Source: Kordiimonadaceae bacterium
GTDB taxonomy: Bacteria; Pseudomonadota; Alphaproteobacteria; Sphingomonadales; Kordiimonadaceae
Direction of reading: 5' to 3'
Assembly (NCBI GenBank): GCA_017640725.1
Contig: JAEPQB010000002.1
Span: 434,001-498,000 of the forward strand
DNA: 64,000 nt
Shown here: positions 51,964 through 60,600 of the stretch, piece after piece
How the letters are laid out: each line of letters opens with the position of its first letter
Position numbering within the stretch: position 1 is the first letter of the stretch
Made by a program: the position numbers and the translations under genes
The notes under the pieces: model-generated
Seen by the model: the letters and a program-made list of their open reading frames with translations, nothing else
The model's database searches: none
What the model was told of the DNA's origin: nothing

Positions 51964-52608
51964 TTAGCGTCGCCACCCAAAGCCCCGATAAAAATAGGGC
52001 ATTGCCCCCTGCATAAACAGCAGTATGGGCGTTGCTATCGTCCATGTGTTGCCACCTGCGGGTGCATCAATGGCGATAATGATCAGCAGCACAACAAAGG
52101 GCGCAAATTCCCCCGGGCGTAAAAGTTTTCTTTTGTTCGGACTACTGGCATCCAGCTTCCATCGACGTGCCATGACAAACCCAAAACCCCACGCCCAGTG
52201 AAGGAAACCGAGGCCAATGAACATCCAATAGATGGACGGGCTTGGCCTGACTTCAAACCAGTTATTCACAGCAGATATCAAGGCCAGAATGCTGGGCAAT
52301 AAAACCGAAAGAACCGAAAACAGGCACTGAAGAATATAGATACGCTTGCGTTTCCCTTCGGTGCGAGAGATGGCGTCAGAGTGAGCAAACCAAATTATTC
52401 CAGCGCTCAACAGCTGAATATTCAGCACCACTTCCCACCACAGGCGCGAGCGGATTAAAGCGTCGTCCATACTGGAAGTCGTCAGATATTGACGCACCAT
52501 CAGCGCGATAATGACGCCACTCGTCACCAAGGCGCAGCCCGCCATGATGGAGCGTGGGCTCCATGTTCTTTGCGCTGTCACGTCGCTGGATTCGACGCCG
52601 TCTGACAT
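51964..52608 (-). CDS. Paralogous six-helix membrane protein, array member 2
   Basis: A 214-residue paralogue (ATG 52606-52608; a TTG at 52623 with GGGGG upstream would add five residues). The signature is conserved: LIRSRLWWEVVLNIQLLSAG, IIWFAHSDAI, VNNWFEVRPS, and IATPILLFMQGAMPY. It is the copy closest to member 1. The 96-base gap to member 1 has no terminator. Function unknown. Confidence 0.72.
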   Translation of the reverse strand: MSDGVESSDVTAQRTWSPRSIMAGCALVTSGVIIALMVRQYLTTSSMDDALIRSRLWWEVVLNIQLLSAGIIWFAHSDAISRTEGKRKRIYILQCLFSVLSVLLPSILALISAVNNWFEVRPSPSIYWMFIGLGFLHWAWGFGFVMARRWKLDASSPNKRKLLRPGEFAPFVVLLIIIAIDAPAGGNTWTIATPILLFMQGAMPYFYRGFGWRR

Positions 52609-52700
52609 AGCACCGACTTTCAAAGCACCCCCAAGTGCAAAGTCAGCATAACTTTTTCCGATTGGTCAGCCTAGTCGAAATCTGTCTGTGAAAGGCCTTC

Positions 52701-53144
52701 TCACATTAGCCGACTTTCTAACCAATCAGTCCAACCTAGTGGAAAGCTACTACAATCAAGCTTTCTACTCTTTTCCTGCATACAAACTGTCGTACTTGCG
52801 GCAAGCGCACTTCCTACAATATTCAAAGCAAATATAATCACCAAAATAGCAGCGAAAACACGAACCAAGGACCAAGGAAATGATGCCACTGTCGGCACTT
52901 GTTTGCCCGCATCTTTGTCTTCTTCCGATGTCAGTTCACTTTCAATATCATTTACAATTGCCAGCGCTTCTGCTTCAGCAGCATCGGGAACCATTATCTT
53001 GTATCCCAGAGTAAAGCCGAGCTCTGGCATGGCGCCGCCTGCGCTGTGCAGGTTGTCCACATATACTGGAATTCCGCTATCCTCTAATATGCCTTTCTTG
53101 ATAAGCACTTCTGGATAGTCTGCTGTTTCATAAACAATCTTCAT
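52701..53144 (-). CDS. DUF2007-type protein with C-terminal membrane segment
   Basis: A 147-residue protein. Residues 1-75 match the DUF2007 putative signal-transducing domain (ferredoxin-like): VYETADYPEVLIKKGILEDSGIPVYVDN and then YKIMVPDAAEAEALAIV. A hydrophobic helix at about 95-115 (VFAAILVIIFALNIVGSAL) anchors it, with a short tail having two cysteines. It lies 4 bases after array member 3 and ahead of member 2, inside the operon, so it may be the cytoplasmic partner or sensor of these membrane proteins. Confidence 0.75.
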   Translation of the reverse strand: MKIVYETADYPEVLIKKGILEDSGIPVYVDNLHSAGGAMPELGFTLGYKIMVPDAAEAEALAIVNDIESELTSEEDKDAGKQVPTVASFPWSLVRVFAAILVIIFALNIVGSALAASTTVCMQEKSRKLDCSSFPLGWTDWLESRLM

Positions 53145-53148
53145 GGCG

Positions 53149-53754
53149 TCACTTTAGCGCAAAGGCCTTGTCGAGGTAAGGAACAGACCCCTGCAGGTAA
53201 ATGAGGATTGGAATCAGGCATAACCAAAAAGAAGCCCCCAACGCCAATGAGCCACCCGCAATCAGAATCAGGCTGACGATAGGCGCTAGCAACAGCAGCT
53301 TTTTTTTAGTCGACCGATCAACTTTTGATATCTTCATGCGCCGGGCAACCAACATGTTAATGAACACACCAACGACCCAGTAGCTGAACACAAAAATAGC
53401 GATAGTAATCAAACTGCTGTCGGTTGGGCGATCCTGGAACCAGTTTTGTTGTATGCCCCACAAACCAAGCCAGACCGGCAAAAGAACTGTTGCCAGTGAA
53501 AACCAGCGACGCACACGCTGAAGCGTTCGTTTTGAACCCGTCGACATCTCAATACGGTCGCTATAGCAAACCCACATTAAGGCGAAACTGAGGATTTGGA
53601 GGTTGAGAATGATTTCCCACACCAGGCGCGACCGGGTAAACACCTGCATGCCGCTTGTAGAGTTCATATATTGGTAGACCAAGAACCCGAGAATCACACC
53701 TGTAATGTTAAGCGCAATGGCACCCAAAAGGGCTCTGCCGTCAACCAACTGCAT
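53149..53754 (-). CDS. Paralogous six-helix membrane protein, array member 3
   Basis: A 201-residue paralogue, shorter at the N-terminus than 1 and 2. Signature: FTRSRLVWEIILNLQILSFA, LMWVCYSDRI, QQNWFQDRPTD, and LCLIPILIYLQGSVPY. Its loop between helices 4 and 5 is basic (RRMKISKVDRSTKKK). It lies 34 bases after member 4 and 4 bases before the DUF2007 gene. Function unknown. Confidence 0.72.
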   Translation of the reverse strand: MQLVDGRALLGAIALNITGVILGFLVYQYMNSTSGMQVFTRSRLVWEIILNLQILSFALMWVCYSDRIEMSTGSKRTLQRVRRWFSLATVLLPVWLGLWGIQQNWFQDRPTDSSLITIAIFVFSYWVVGVFINMLVARRMKISKVDRSTKKKLLLLAPIVSLILIAGGSLALGASFWLCLIPILIYLQGSVPYLDKAFALK

Positions 53755-53788
53755 TCAGCTGTCCCATGCCATTGCCCGTGATACCCAT

Positions 53789-54436
53789 TCAAATCCTGCT
53801 CTTGTTGGTTCCACGGTCATAGTAAGGAACCTTAAGAGATTTTTCCACATAGGTAATTGCCCCATGCAGAAAACACAGAAACGGCGCACCATAGAACCCT
53901 AAATTGAATGGGAGATAATCATTCATCGCAAAGAGAACGAGCATGACAACGGCCGTAACCAGCTTGGCGATTGAAAGAGGTTGGATTTTCTTCACCGAAA
54001 CATCTCGAGCAATCAACCGAAGTAGCACTGGCAAAATCAGGTTGCTGCCCACCCAAATATAGATCGCGATACTAATCATATATTTGGACATCTCAGGCCC
54101 AGGCGGGTTTCGGTACCAATCGTTCCAGGCGCCCAGAACCGTCAATATTGCTGGCATACAAACCGCGCCAAAGCTAACCAGGAAATGCAAAATGGCTCGC
54201 ACTTTCCACCAGCCTTCGGAAAACAAAATGCGATTGTGATGGCTGAACCAGATAAAGGCGCAACATAAAATCTGGATATTGAGGACAATTTCCCAGTGCC
54301 ACCGGGCGGTAGTGAGCTCAGCGCCAAAATAGTCCATATTTACATAGATGAGGCTTTGAAAAGAGAGCACCAGCCCAATCAAGAATAAAGATATGGCGCC
54401 GTATAGCGCGCGGTAATCTTTAATTCTCTTGGCCAT
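53789..54436 (-). CDS. Paralogous six-helix membrane protein, array member 4
   Basis: The most divergent member, 215 residues: LTTARWHWEIVLNIQILC, FIWFSHHNRI, WNDWYRNPPG, and APFLCFLHGAITY. The same helix pattern is kept. It is the first gene of the array; the amidohydrolase upstream has its own terminator at 54452-54479, so the array has a separate promoter between 54437 and 54452 or reads through. Function unknown. Confidence 0.72.
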   Translation of the reverse strand: MAKRIKDYRALYGAISLFLIGLVLSFQSLIYVNMDYFGAELTTARWHWEIVLNIQILCCAFIWFSHHNRILFSEGWWKVRAILHFLVSFGAVCMPAILTVLGAWNDWYRNPPGPEMSKYMISIAIYIWVGSNLILPVLLRLIARDVSVKKIQPLSIAKLVTAVVMLVLFAMNDYLPFNLGFYGAPFLCFLHGAITYVEKSLKVPYYDRGTNKSRI

Positions 54437-54451
54437 ATCTCATCCAGACGC

Positions 54452-54479
54452 AAAAAGGGCCCGCAAAGCAACGGGCCCA
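54452..54479 (-). terminator. Intrinsic terminator after the amidohydrolase gene
   Basis: Minus strand: gggcccg (54472-54478), loop ttgctttg, cgggccc (54457-54463), then five T residues. It separates the amidohydrolase from the membrane-protein array. Confidence 0.85.
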
Positions 54480-54487
54480 TGCCTAGT

Positions 54488-55792
54488 CTATTGCTTGAAA
54501 ACGCGGCCGCCTTTCATGACGAAAGAAACATCCATTAAGGCATTGATGTCTTCAAGCGGGCTAACATTCATCGCAATGATATCAGCATGTTTGCCATTTT
54601 CGAGCGTGCCCAGGCTGTCGCTCATATCAATGAGGTCGGCCGCATTCACTGTTGCGGCTTTCAGAATGTCCGCTTCAGTCATGCCAGCTTCCTTCATCAG
54701 CAGCGCTTCTTCTGCGTTGGTGCCGTGACGTGAAACGCCAGAGTCAGTGCCATAGGCGATTTTTACGCCCTCAGCATAAGCGCGCGCAAAGTTGCCCGCC
54801 ATATCGCGACCAACCCGCAGCGCTTTGGCCTTTATCGGCAAACTCATAAAGTCGCTATTTTCTGCCATTTTAACAACAGTCGCGCCAGCCAGCAGAGTGG
54901 GCACCAAATAGGCCCCTTTTTCTTTGAACAGACGGATCGACTCCTCGTCGGCGTAAGACCCATGCTCGATGCTATCAACACCTGCGCGAAGGGCTGCATT
55001 GATGCCTTGGGCCGCATGGGCGTGAGCGGCCACTTTGCGGCCAAGCGAATGCGCCGTGTTCATCACCTCAACAAGCTCGTCGTCTTCCATCTGCTGGCCG
55101 GTGCCCGTGTTGGTATCGCTTAACACGCCGCCGGTTGCTGTAATTTTGATTACATCTGCGCCAAACTTGATGGCACGGCGGGTGGCGCGGCGGCAATCAT
55201 CAGCGCCATCGCAAATGGTTTTGGAGGTATATTTCTCAAGCAGGTCTGCCCGCATACCATCAACATCGCCGTGGCCACCGGTTACGGAAACACCACCGGA
55301 GCCAATGATGCGTGGACCGTCAATCCAGCCGCGCTCAACGCCGTCTCTCAATGCATAAAGCTGTTCTGGCTGGGCACCAAGGTCACGCACCGTGGTAAAG
55401 CCTGCCATTAACGTTTTTTCAGCATAGTGAACGCTTTGCATGGCGATATCCGCGTCTGACATACGCAAGCGCTTGCTATCATTGTCTGGCCCAAGTTCCA
55501 TTTGGATATGCACGTGCATGTCCATGAGCCCCGGCATCACAAATTTATCTTTTAGGTCAATTGCGGCTGCGTCTTCTCCGAATTCAGAGGGATCGCGGTA
55601 TCCGGCCACCACCTGAGTGATGCGTCCGTTCTCAATAACAACCGTTTGCTCAGATTTCGGTGCTGTGCCAGGCACATCCAATAGCTGGCCCGCGTGAATA
55701 ACGGTCATATCCGCCAACGCAGCCGCTGAGGCAAACGCGCTCAATCCCGCGACTGCTACCGAGCGCATAAGTGTCTTTTTGATATTTTTCAT
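54488..55792 (-). CDS. Secreted amidohydrolase family protein (prolidase-like)
   Basis: A 434-residue enzyme; ATG 55790-55792 has GGAGGG upstream and begins a signal peptide ending near ALA-DM. Metal motifs: DMHVHIQME (HxH), KITATGGVL (the Lys that is carbamylated in this subgroup), AAHAHAAQGI, SIEHGSYAD and AYGTDSGVSRHG. This is the Xaa-Pro dipeptidase/imidazolonepropionase-like subgroup. It probably hydrolyses dipeptides in the periplasm. Third amidohydrolase of the window. Terminator follows. Confidence 0.9.
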   Translation of the reverse strand: MKNIKKTLMRSVAVAGLSAFASAAALADMTVIHAGQLLDVPGTAPKSEQTVVIENGRITQVVAGYRDPSEFGEDAAAIDLKDKFVMPGLMDMHVHIQMELGPDNDSKRLRMSDADIAMQSVHYAEKTLMAGFTTVRDLGAQPEQLYALRDGVERGWIDGPRIIGSGGVSVTGGHGDVDGMRADLLEKYTSKTICDGADDCRRATRRAIKFGADVIKITATGGVLSDTNTGTGQQMEDDELVEVMNTAHSLGRKVAAHAHAAQGINAALRAGVDSIEHGSYADEESIRLFKEKGAYLVPTLLAGATVVKMAENSDFMSLPIKAKALRVGRDMAGNFARAYAEGVKIAYGTDSGVSRHGTNAEEALLMKEAGMTEADILKAATVNAADLIDMSDSLGTLENGKHADIIAMNVSPLEDINALMDVSFVMKGGRVFKQ

Positions 55793-55995
55793 AGATCCCT
55801 CCCAAAGCGATGGTCCGGCAGCAATGGCTTGAACACTGCGCCCGCCCATCATTTTTATTCACCTTGTAGATCACCCCAAGGATTTAGCTCCTGCAGGCGA
55901 GTGTGGCACAGCGGGCGCAAATGTCAATTGACGCCGACGTGATTTCACGTGGTGCAATCAACACGTTAGAGGGAATTACGGGATTAGCCTGACGC

Positions 55996-56919
55996 TTATT
56001 CTGCGCCGTCAGCGCGTGACGTAACCGCTGTCTCAGCATCGTCCAGCGACGCCTGATTAACTGAAGGCAGATCATCCAGCGAAAAGTCCGTCAGATACAT
56101 GGTGACCCGGCCCATCCCGGTGGAGACTTCCGCGCGCACTGGCAAAAGATAGGCACCGTCTTCAAATGACTGGACCCAGATTTTTGGTGGTTTTGGTTCG
56201 TCAACCTTTTTGCCTTTAGCGCGCCGCTTTTCTTCCTTGCGACGGCGTTTCTCGGCTTTCTTTTTTTGCTTTTCGGTCAAAATGCGCTCACCGGCCACCA
56301 GGGTACCCCCAAAACCGCATTCATATGCCGCCCCGGCAAACGGTGACTTGCCAGACGGTTCGAGATCAATAGACTCAGCAGAACAGGACACGTCCCAGTC
56401 AAACACACTGTCACCATCAAAACTGCGCACAACATAGGGTGCGTCACCGGTGACGTCTGACAAGGACCTTTGAATAAGCGCAATTACAATAGACGCAGGA
56501 TCAGGACCCACTTGCAGGTCTTCTGGCACTGGCTCTCGTTTGAACTCTTCAAGCCATTTTTTCGGCCATTCAAGCTTGTTTTCAACCATGCCGCCATCGG
56601 CGTCAAAAGTCATGGTCTGGGCATAATCTTTGCCATCCCAGCGGCCATAATTCTCATACTTAAGTGGTATTGGCGCGCCGTCTTGAAGGGCGCCTTCCAC
56701 ACGCGCAGAGCTCCGCCCATTGGCAAAAAGCTTGGCAACCCCTCGCATCCGGAAGTCGAGGGCAAAATCATACGCCTCGTCAGCAATCGTTGCGGACGTG
56801 TTGGCCTCAGAAACCAACAGGCCATTCCAGTAAAATTTGTAAGTTGCGGTGATTTTGTCGGCAGCCGCCGCGCCCTGCGCCAAGCAGGCAATCATCGCTG
56901 TACTCAGTAAAAATCGCAT
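55996..56919 (-). CDS. DUF3108 domain-containing protein
   Basis: A 307-residue exported protein. ATG 56917-56919 opens the signal peptide (RFLLSTAMIACLAQGAAAA). The DUF3108 pattern of alternating strands is visible: YKFYWNGLLVSEANTSATI, FALDFRMRGVAKLFANGRS and PLKYENYGRWDGKDYAQTM. An unusual, highly charged insertion (KQKKKAEKRRRKEEKRRAKG at about 230-255) interrupts the domain. The family is thought to form a beta-barrel-like periplasmic fold with unknown function. Confidence 0.82.
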   Translation of the reverse strand: MRFLLSTAMIACLAQGAAAADKITATYKFYWNGLLVSEANTSATIADEAYDFALDFRMRGVAKLFANGRSSARVEGALQDGAPIPLKYENYGRWDGKDYAQTMTFDADGGMVENKLEWPKKWLEEFKREPVPEDLQVGPDPASIVIALIQRSLSDVTGDAPYVVRSFDGDSVFDWDVSCSAESIDLEPSGKSPFAGAAYECGFGGTLVAGERILTEKQKKKAEKRRRKEEKRRAKGKKVDEPKPPKIWVQSFEDGAYLLPVRAEVSTGMGRVTMYLTDFSLDDLPSVNQASLDDAETAVTSRADGAE

Positions 56920-57031
56920 AGTGTCGTGTCCCACGTTTTTTGTTTTGCGCATGCTTCACCGAAATTGTGGCCAGATCAAGGGGAATGCGACAAATCGCGG
57001 TTTTGTACGAGTGCATTATGCCGCCAGACCA

Positions 57032-58186
57032 CTAGCGGTATCGAAGCATGTCCGGCGTGATATCAGAGATCTTGGTGACACCCAGCAGCTTCATATCACG
57101 CTCGATTTCCCGTCGCATGTTGCCAAGCGCACGCTCCACACCTGCCTGCCCCGCCGCAGCGAGAGCATACAGATACATTCGCCCACCTGAGCATGCAGTT
57201 GCACCGGCGGCCAGTGCTTTCAAAACATGGGTACCCCGCCTGATGCCGCCGTCCACGATAATTTCGATCTCGCCGCCGACCGCATCCGCGATTTCCGCCA
57301 CCTGATCAAACGGTGTACGCGATCCGTCGAGTTGCCTGCCGCCGTGATTGGATATCATGATCGCAGACGCGCCAATCTCGACCGCCTTCTTGGCGTCTGC
57401 AACACTCATTATCCCCTTAAGGCAAAAAGGGCCTCCCCATTTTGCTCGTAGGTCCGCTGCGTCCTCCCAGTTCATAGACTGGTCCAGAAGGCCAGTAAAA
57501 TATTCCGCAACCGAAACGGAAATATTCGACCCCTCCGGTATGTGCGACTTGAGTTCTGCAAGCTCAAACGGTTCACGCAGGAAAAAATTGAGCGCCCAAG
57601 AAGGATGCCGCAAAAAGCTGAACAGACTGGCCAACGTGAGTTTTGGCGGTGTCGTGAAACCAGTCCGCAAGTCCCGTTCGCGGTTGCCGCCAACGATGGT
57701 GTCTACAGTCAGTGCAAGCGCATGAAATCCGGCTTCTTTGGCCTTTTCCACCATTGCGGCGTTTAAGGCCCGGTCTTTGTGAAAATAGAACTGAAACAGC
57801 TTCGGCGATGCTGTCAGCGCCCCAATTTCAGCAAGGCTCACTGTCGCCAGCGATGACACACCAAAAAGGGTGCCGTATTTTTCCGCTGCTTTGGCTACAG
57901 CCCGCTCGCCATCATGGTGAAACAGCCGCTGCAATGCGGTTGGTGAGCAAAACAAGGGCATATCAAGCTTTTGCCCCATGACTGTCACGGACATATCCAC
58001 GTCCTGAACGCCAGCGAGCACATTTGGCACAAGGTCACATTCTTCAAATGAAGAGGTGTTGCGCCGGTATGTTACTTCGTCATCTGCCGCCCCATCGATA
58101 TAATGAAATACTGGGGCTGGCAGCCTGTCTTTGGCAAGCAGGCGCAGGTCTTCGACATTATGGCAATCACTTAGTCTTCTGAACAT
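57032..58186 (-). CDS. FMN-dependent alpha-hydroxy-acid oxidase/dehydrogenase
   Basis: A 384-residue TIM-barrel flavoenzyme of the L-lactate dehydrogenase/glycolate oxidase family. Key blocks: LPAPVFHYIDGAADDE, FCSPTALQRLFHHDGERAVA, CLKGIMSVADAKKAVEIGA (catalytic-side Lys), MISNHGGRQLDGSRT (catalytic His and Arg) and EIIVDGGIRRGTHVLKAL (FMN phosphate). It oxidises an L-2-hydroxy acid such as lactate, possibly donating to quinone at the membrane. The substrate is not decided by sequence. Divergent from the MaoC gene. Confidence 0.9.
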   Translation of the reverse strand: MFRRLSDCHNVEDLRLLAKDRLPAPVFHYIDGAADDEVTYRRNTSSFEECDLVPNVLAGVQDVDMSVTVMGQKLDMPLFCSPTALQRLFHHDGERAVAKAAEKYGTLFGVSSLATVSLAEIGALTASPKLFQFYFHKDRALNAAMVEKAKEAGFHALALTVDTIVGGNRERDLRTGFTTPPKLTLASLFSFLRHPSWALNFFLREPFELAELKSHIPEGSNISVSVAEYFTGLLDQSMNWEDAADLRAKWGGPFCLKGIMSVADAKKAVEIGASAIMISNHGGRQLDGSRTPFDQVAEIADAVGGEIEIIVDGGIRRGTHVLKALAAGATACSGGRMYLYALAAAGQAGVERALGNMRREIERDMKLLGVTKISDITPDMLRYR

Positions 58187-58359
58187 AGAGCTGGTTCAAA
58201 CCTTGTATTTTGAATGTGCAGCATGCTGGTTTTACTGCTGCTTTGCCAGCCTTTAGTTTGCAAGCCGGAGGCTTCAAAACTACATGCCTCCTATTCAGTC
58301 CGTTCTCTTGACCCGCGTCGTCACCGCTCCATCTTCCCGGTCAATAGAAAGGGAAAACT

Positions 58360-58812
58360 ATGTTCAAAGTCTTTTACGAAGATTTGGAAGTTGGTAGCAA
58401 AGAGGCCTTCGGCAGCTACACGGCAACAAAAGAAGAGATTATTGATTTTGCCGGGAAATACGACCCTCAGCCCTTTCATCTGGACGAAGAAATGGCCAAA
58501 CAGTCGGTTTTTGGCAGCCTTTGCGCCAGCGGCTGGCACACATGCTCCATGACCATGAGCATGCTCGTGGACTATATGAAGGACAAAGGCTTCGCTGGTA
58601 TGGGGTCGCCCGGCGTTGACAATATTCGTTGGAAAACGCCCGTTTTTCCAGGCGACATTTTGTCAGTCAAAAGCGAAATCATTGAAAAGCGTGAGAGCCA
58701 GTCACGCCCTAACCTTGGTCTGGTGAAATCAAAATACAGCGTCTTCAATCAAAAAGACGAGCTGTTGATGGAAATGGTAACGAATGTGATGGTGCTGAAG
58801 CGGGGCGACTAA
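58360..58812 (+). CDS. MaoC family dehydratase
   Basis: A 150-residue hot-dog fold protein. The R-specific hydratase motif is visible: FAGKYDPQPFHLDEEMAK (Asp and His) followed by VFGSLCASGWHTCSM. It hydrates or dehydrates enoyl-CoA thioesters in the cytosol. It stands alone, divergent from the hydroxy-acid oxidase and convergent with msrQ (4-base overlap). Start ATG 58360 follows AAAGGGAAAAC. Confidence 0.9.
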   Translation: MFKVFYEDLEVGSKEAFGSYTATKEEIIDFAGKYDPQPFHLDEEMAKQSVFGSLCASGWHTCSMTMSMLVDYMKDKGFAGMGSPGVDNIRWKTPVFPGDILSVKSEIIEKRESQSRPNLGLVKSKYSVFNQKDELLMEMVTNVMVLKRGD

Positions 58813-59441
58813 CCTGTCGCCCGTGCTGTTTTTGGGAAAAACTTGCGCCACCTGAATGCTAACAGGGCAAGCAAGATTGCCGCATATATCAACGGCTCAA
58901 TCTGGAAACCCTTGCGCATCATGATGAAGTGCACAATGCCGAGCAGGCCGATCACATAGATTGCCTGGTGAAGGCGTTGCCAGCGTTTTGCCCCCATGCG
59001 CTTTATCCAACCATTGGTGCTGGTAACTGCCAGCGGGATCAAAAGCAAAAATGCGGCGAAACCAACCGTGATGTATATCCGCTTCATCACGTCTGACCAT
59101 AGCTCCACCCAGTCAAACAGCATATCCAGCCAAACATAGCTTGTGATGTGCACACACACGTAAAAGAAGGCAAACAGACCAATCATGCGCCGGAAGAGTA
59201 TTGGTTTTGGTGAACCAATCAGTTTGGAAAGGGGCGTGATGGCCAATGACAGCAACAAAATGCGCAATGCCCAGTCACCAGAGAACCGATTGGACGTCTC
59301 TTGTGGGTTAAACCCCAGGCCATTCGGCTGGTATTGAAACGCAAGCCACCAGTTCCAGGCGAGCCACAGGGCCGGCAATGACAGCAGGGCAAAGACAAGA
59401 GGTTTGCCATACTGTCGTAGTTGTTTTGCCGTGATACTCAT
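58809..59441 (-). CDS. msrQ: Haem-binding membrane subunit of the MsrPQ methionine sulfoxide reductase
   Basis: A 210-residue YedZ-family membrane protein with six helices. ATG 59439-59441 is preferred; a TTG nine bases earlier is possible. Candidate haem histidines lie in FFYVCVHITSYV, RLHQAIYVIG and GIVHFIMM. It passes electrons from the quinone pool to MsrP for repair of oxidised methionine in periplasmic proteins. It lies 24 bases after msrP. Confidence 0.93.
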   Translation of the reverse strand: MSITAKQLRQYGKPLVFALLSLPALWLAWNWWLAFQYQPNGLGFNPQETSNRFSGDWALRILLLSLAITPLSKLIGSPKPILFRRMIGLFAFFYVCVHITSYVWLDMLFDWVELWSDVMKRIYITVGFAAFLLLIPLAVTSTNGWIKRMGAKRWQRLHQAIYVIGLLGIVHFIMMRKGFQIEPLIYAAILLALLAFRWRKFFPKTARATG

Positions 59442-59465
59442 GCCAGTCAAATCATCAATTGAATT

Positions 59466-60413
59466 CTAGAATTTGGCGCGCAGATCCATACCCGCATACA
59501 GGTCAGCGACCATTTCGCCGTATCCATTGAACTTTTGAGTTTCACGACGCCCAAACTCACCGATGCGCCGTTCGCGTTTTTGGCTCCAGCGTGGGTGATC
59601 CACTTCTGGGTTGACGTTTGAGTAGAACCCATATTCCCGGGGTGCGGACAGGTTCCAGCTGGTTTTCGGCTCTGTTTCCGTCAGGCTGATACGGACAATA
59701 GATTTGATCGACTTAAAGCCATATTTCCAGGGCACAACCAGACGCACCGGTGCTCCATTCTGGTTTGGAAGCTCTTTGCCATACAAACCCACAGCCAAAA
59801 GCGCCAGGTCATTCATGGCTTCGTCAATGCGCAACCCTTCCACATAGGGCCAGTCCAATACCGGCCACCGAAGACCGGGCATTTGCTTGGGGTCAGCCAG
59901 GGTTTCAAAGCGTACATACTTGGCCCCGGACTGTGGCTCGATTTTCTTCAGAACTGAAGCGAGCGAAACACCGATCCAGGGAACAACCATCGACCAAGCT
60001 TCCACGCAGCGAAGCCGGTATATCCGGTCTTCAAGCGCGTTGAAATCGATCAGGTCCTCGAGTGCATATTCGCCCGGTTTGTCCACCAATCCATCGACTT
60101 GAATGGACCATGGCTTTGGCTGCAACCGCCACGCATTTTGGTACGGGTCACCCTTGCTAACACCAAACTCATAAAAGTTATTATATTGGGTCACGGCGTT
60201 CTCAGGCGTAAGCGATTCGTTTGATTTATACTCAGTCGGCCGCGCAGCCAGTTCGGCAAGCTCCCGTTCACGTTGCGCAAACACATTTGGCGCCGCAATG
60301 GCAGCACCAGCTGCAGCCGCGCCCACCATCAAGGTTCTGCGATTTAGATAAAGGCTTTCCCCGGTTACAGAATTTTCAGTTTCCTGCCAGGAATGTTTGT
60401 GCTTGATCAGCAT
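59466..60413 (-). CDS. msrP: Protein-methionine-sulfoxide reductase catalytic subunit MsrP
   Basis: A 315-residue periplasmic molybdoenzyme (YedY). ATG 60411-60413 has GGAGAG upstream; the longer frame lacks support. A twin-arginine signal (NRRTLMVGAAAAG, residues 24-36) sends it through Tat. The molybdenum ligand is Cys136 in YRLRCVEAWSMVVPW, and GAPVRLVVPWKYGFKSIKSI is the conserved cofactor region. It works with MsrQ downstream. Confidence 0.95.
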   Translation of the reverse strand: MLIKHKHSWQETENSVTGESLYLNRRTLMVGAAAAGAAIAAPNVFAQRERELAELAARPTEYKSNESLTPENAVTQYNNFYEFGVSKGDPYQNAWRLQPKPWSIQVDGLVDKPGEYALEDLIDFNALEDRIYRLRCVEAWSMVVPWIGVSLASVLKKIEPQSGAKYVRFETLADPKQMPGLRWPVLDWPYVEGLRIDEAMNDLALLAVGLYGKELPNQNGAPVRLVVPWKYGFKSIKSIVRISLTETEPKTSWNLSAPREYGFYSNVNPEVDHPRWSQKRERRIGEFGRRETQKFNGYGEMVADLYAGMDLRAKF

Positions 60414-60600
60414 TGCGCTCTCCTCTCCAAGCCTAGATAGGGGTTTGCTCTGGTAACGTCCAATCACGAAGATGTTGTCAACGTTGTCATTTACCTGTAT
60501 CACCCCGCCGTTACGAAACGCCGAGTAGCGGGAGGCATTCACTGAGTTTGCTGCAAGGTCTTTAGGGGAGACCGATGGCGGAACGTAAAGTGTTTAAGTA

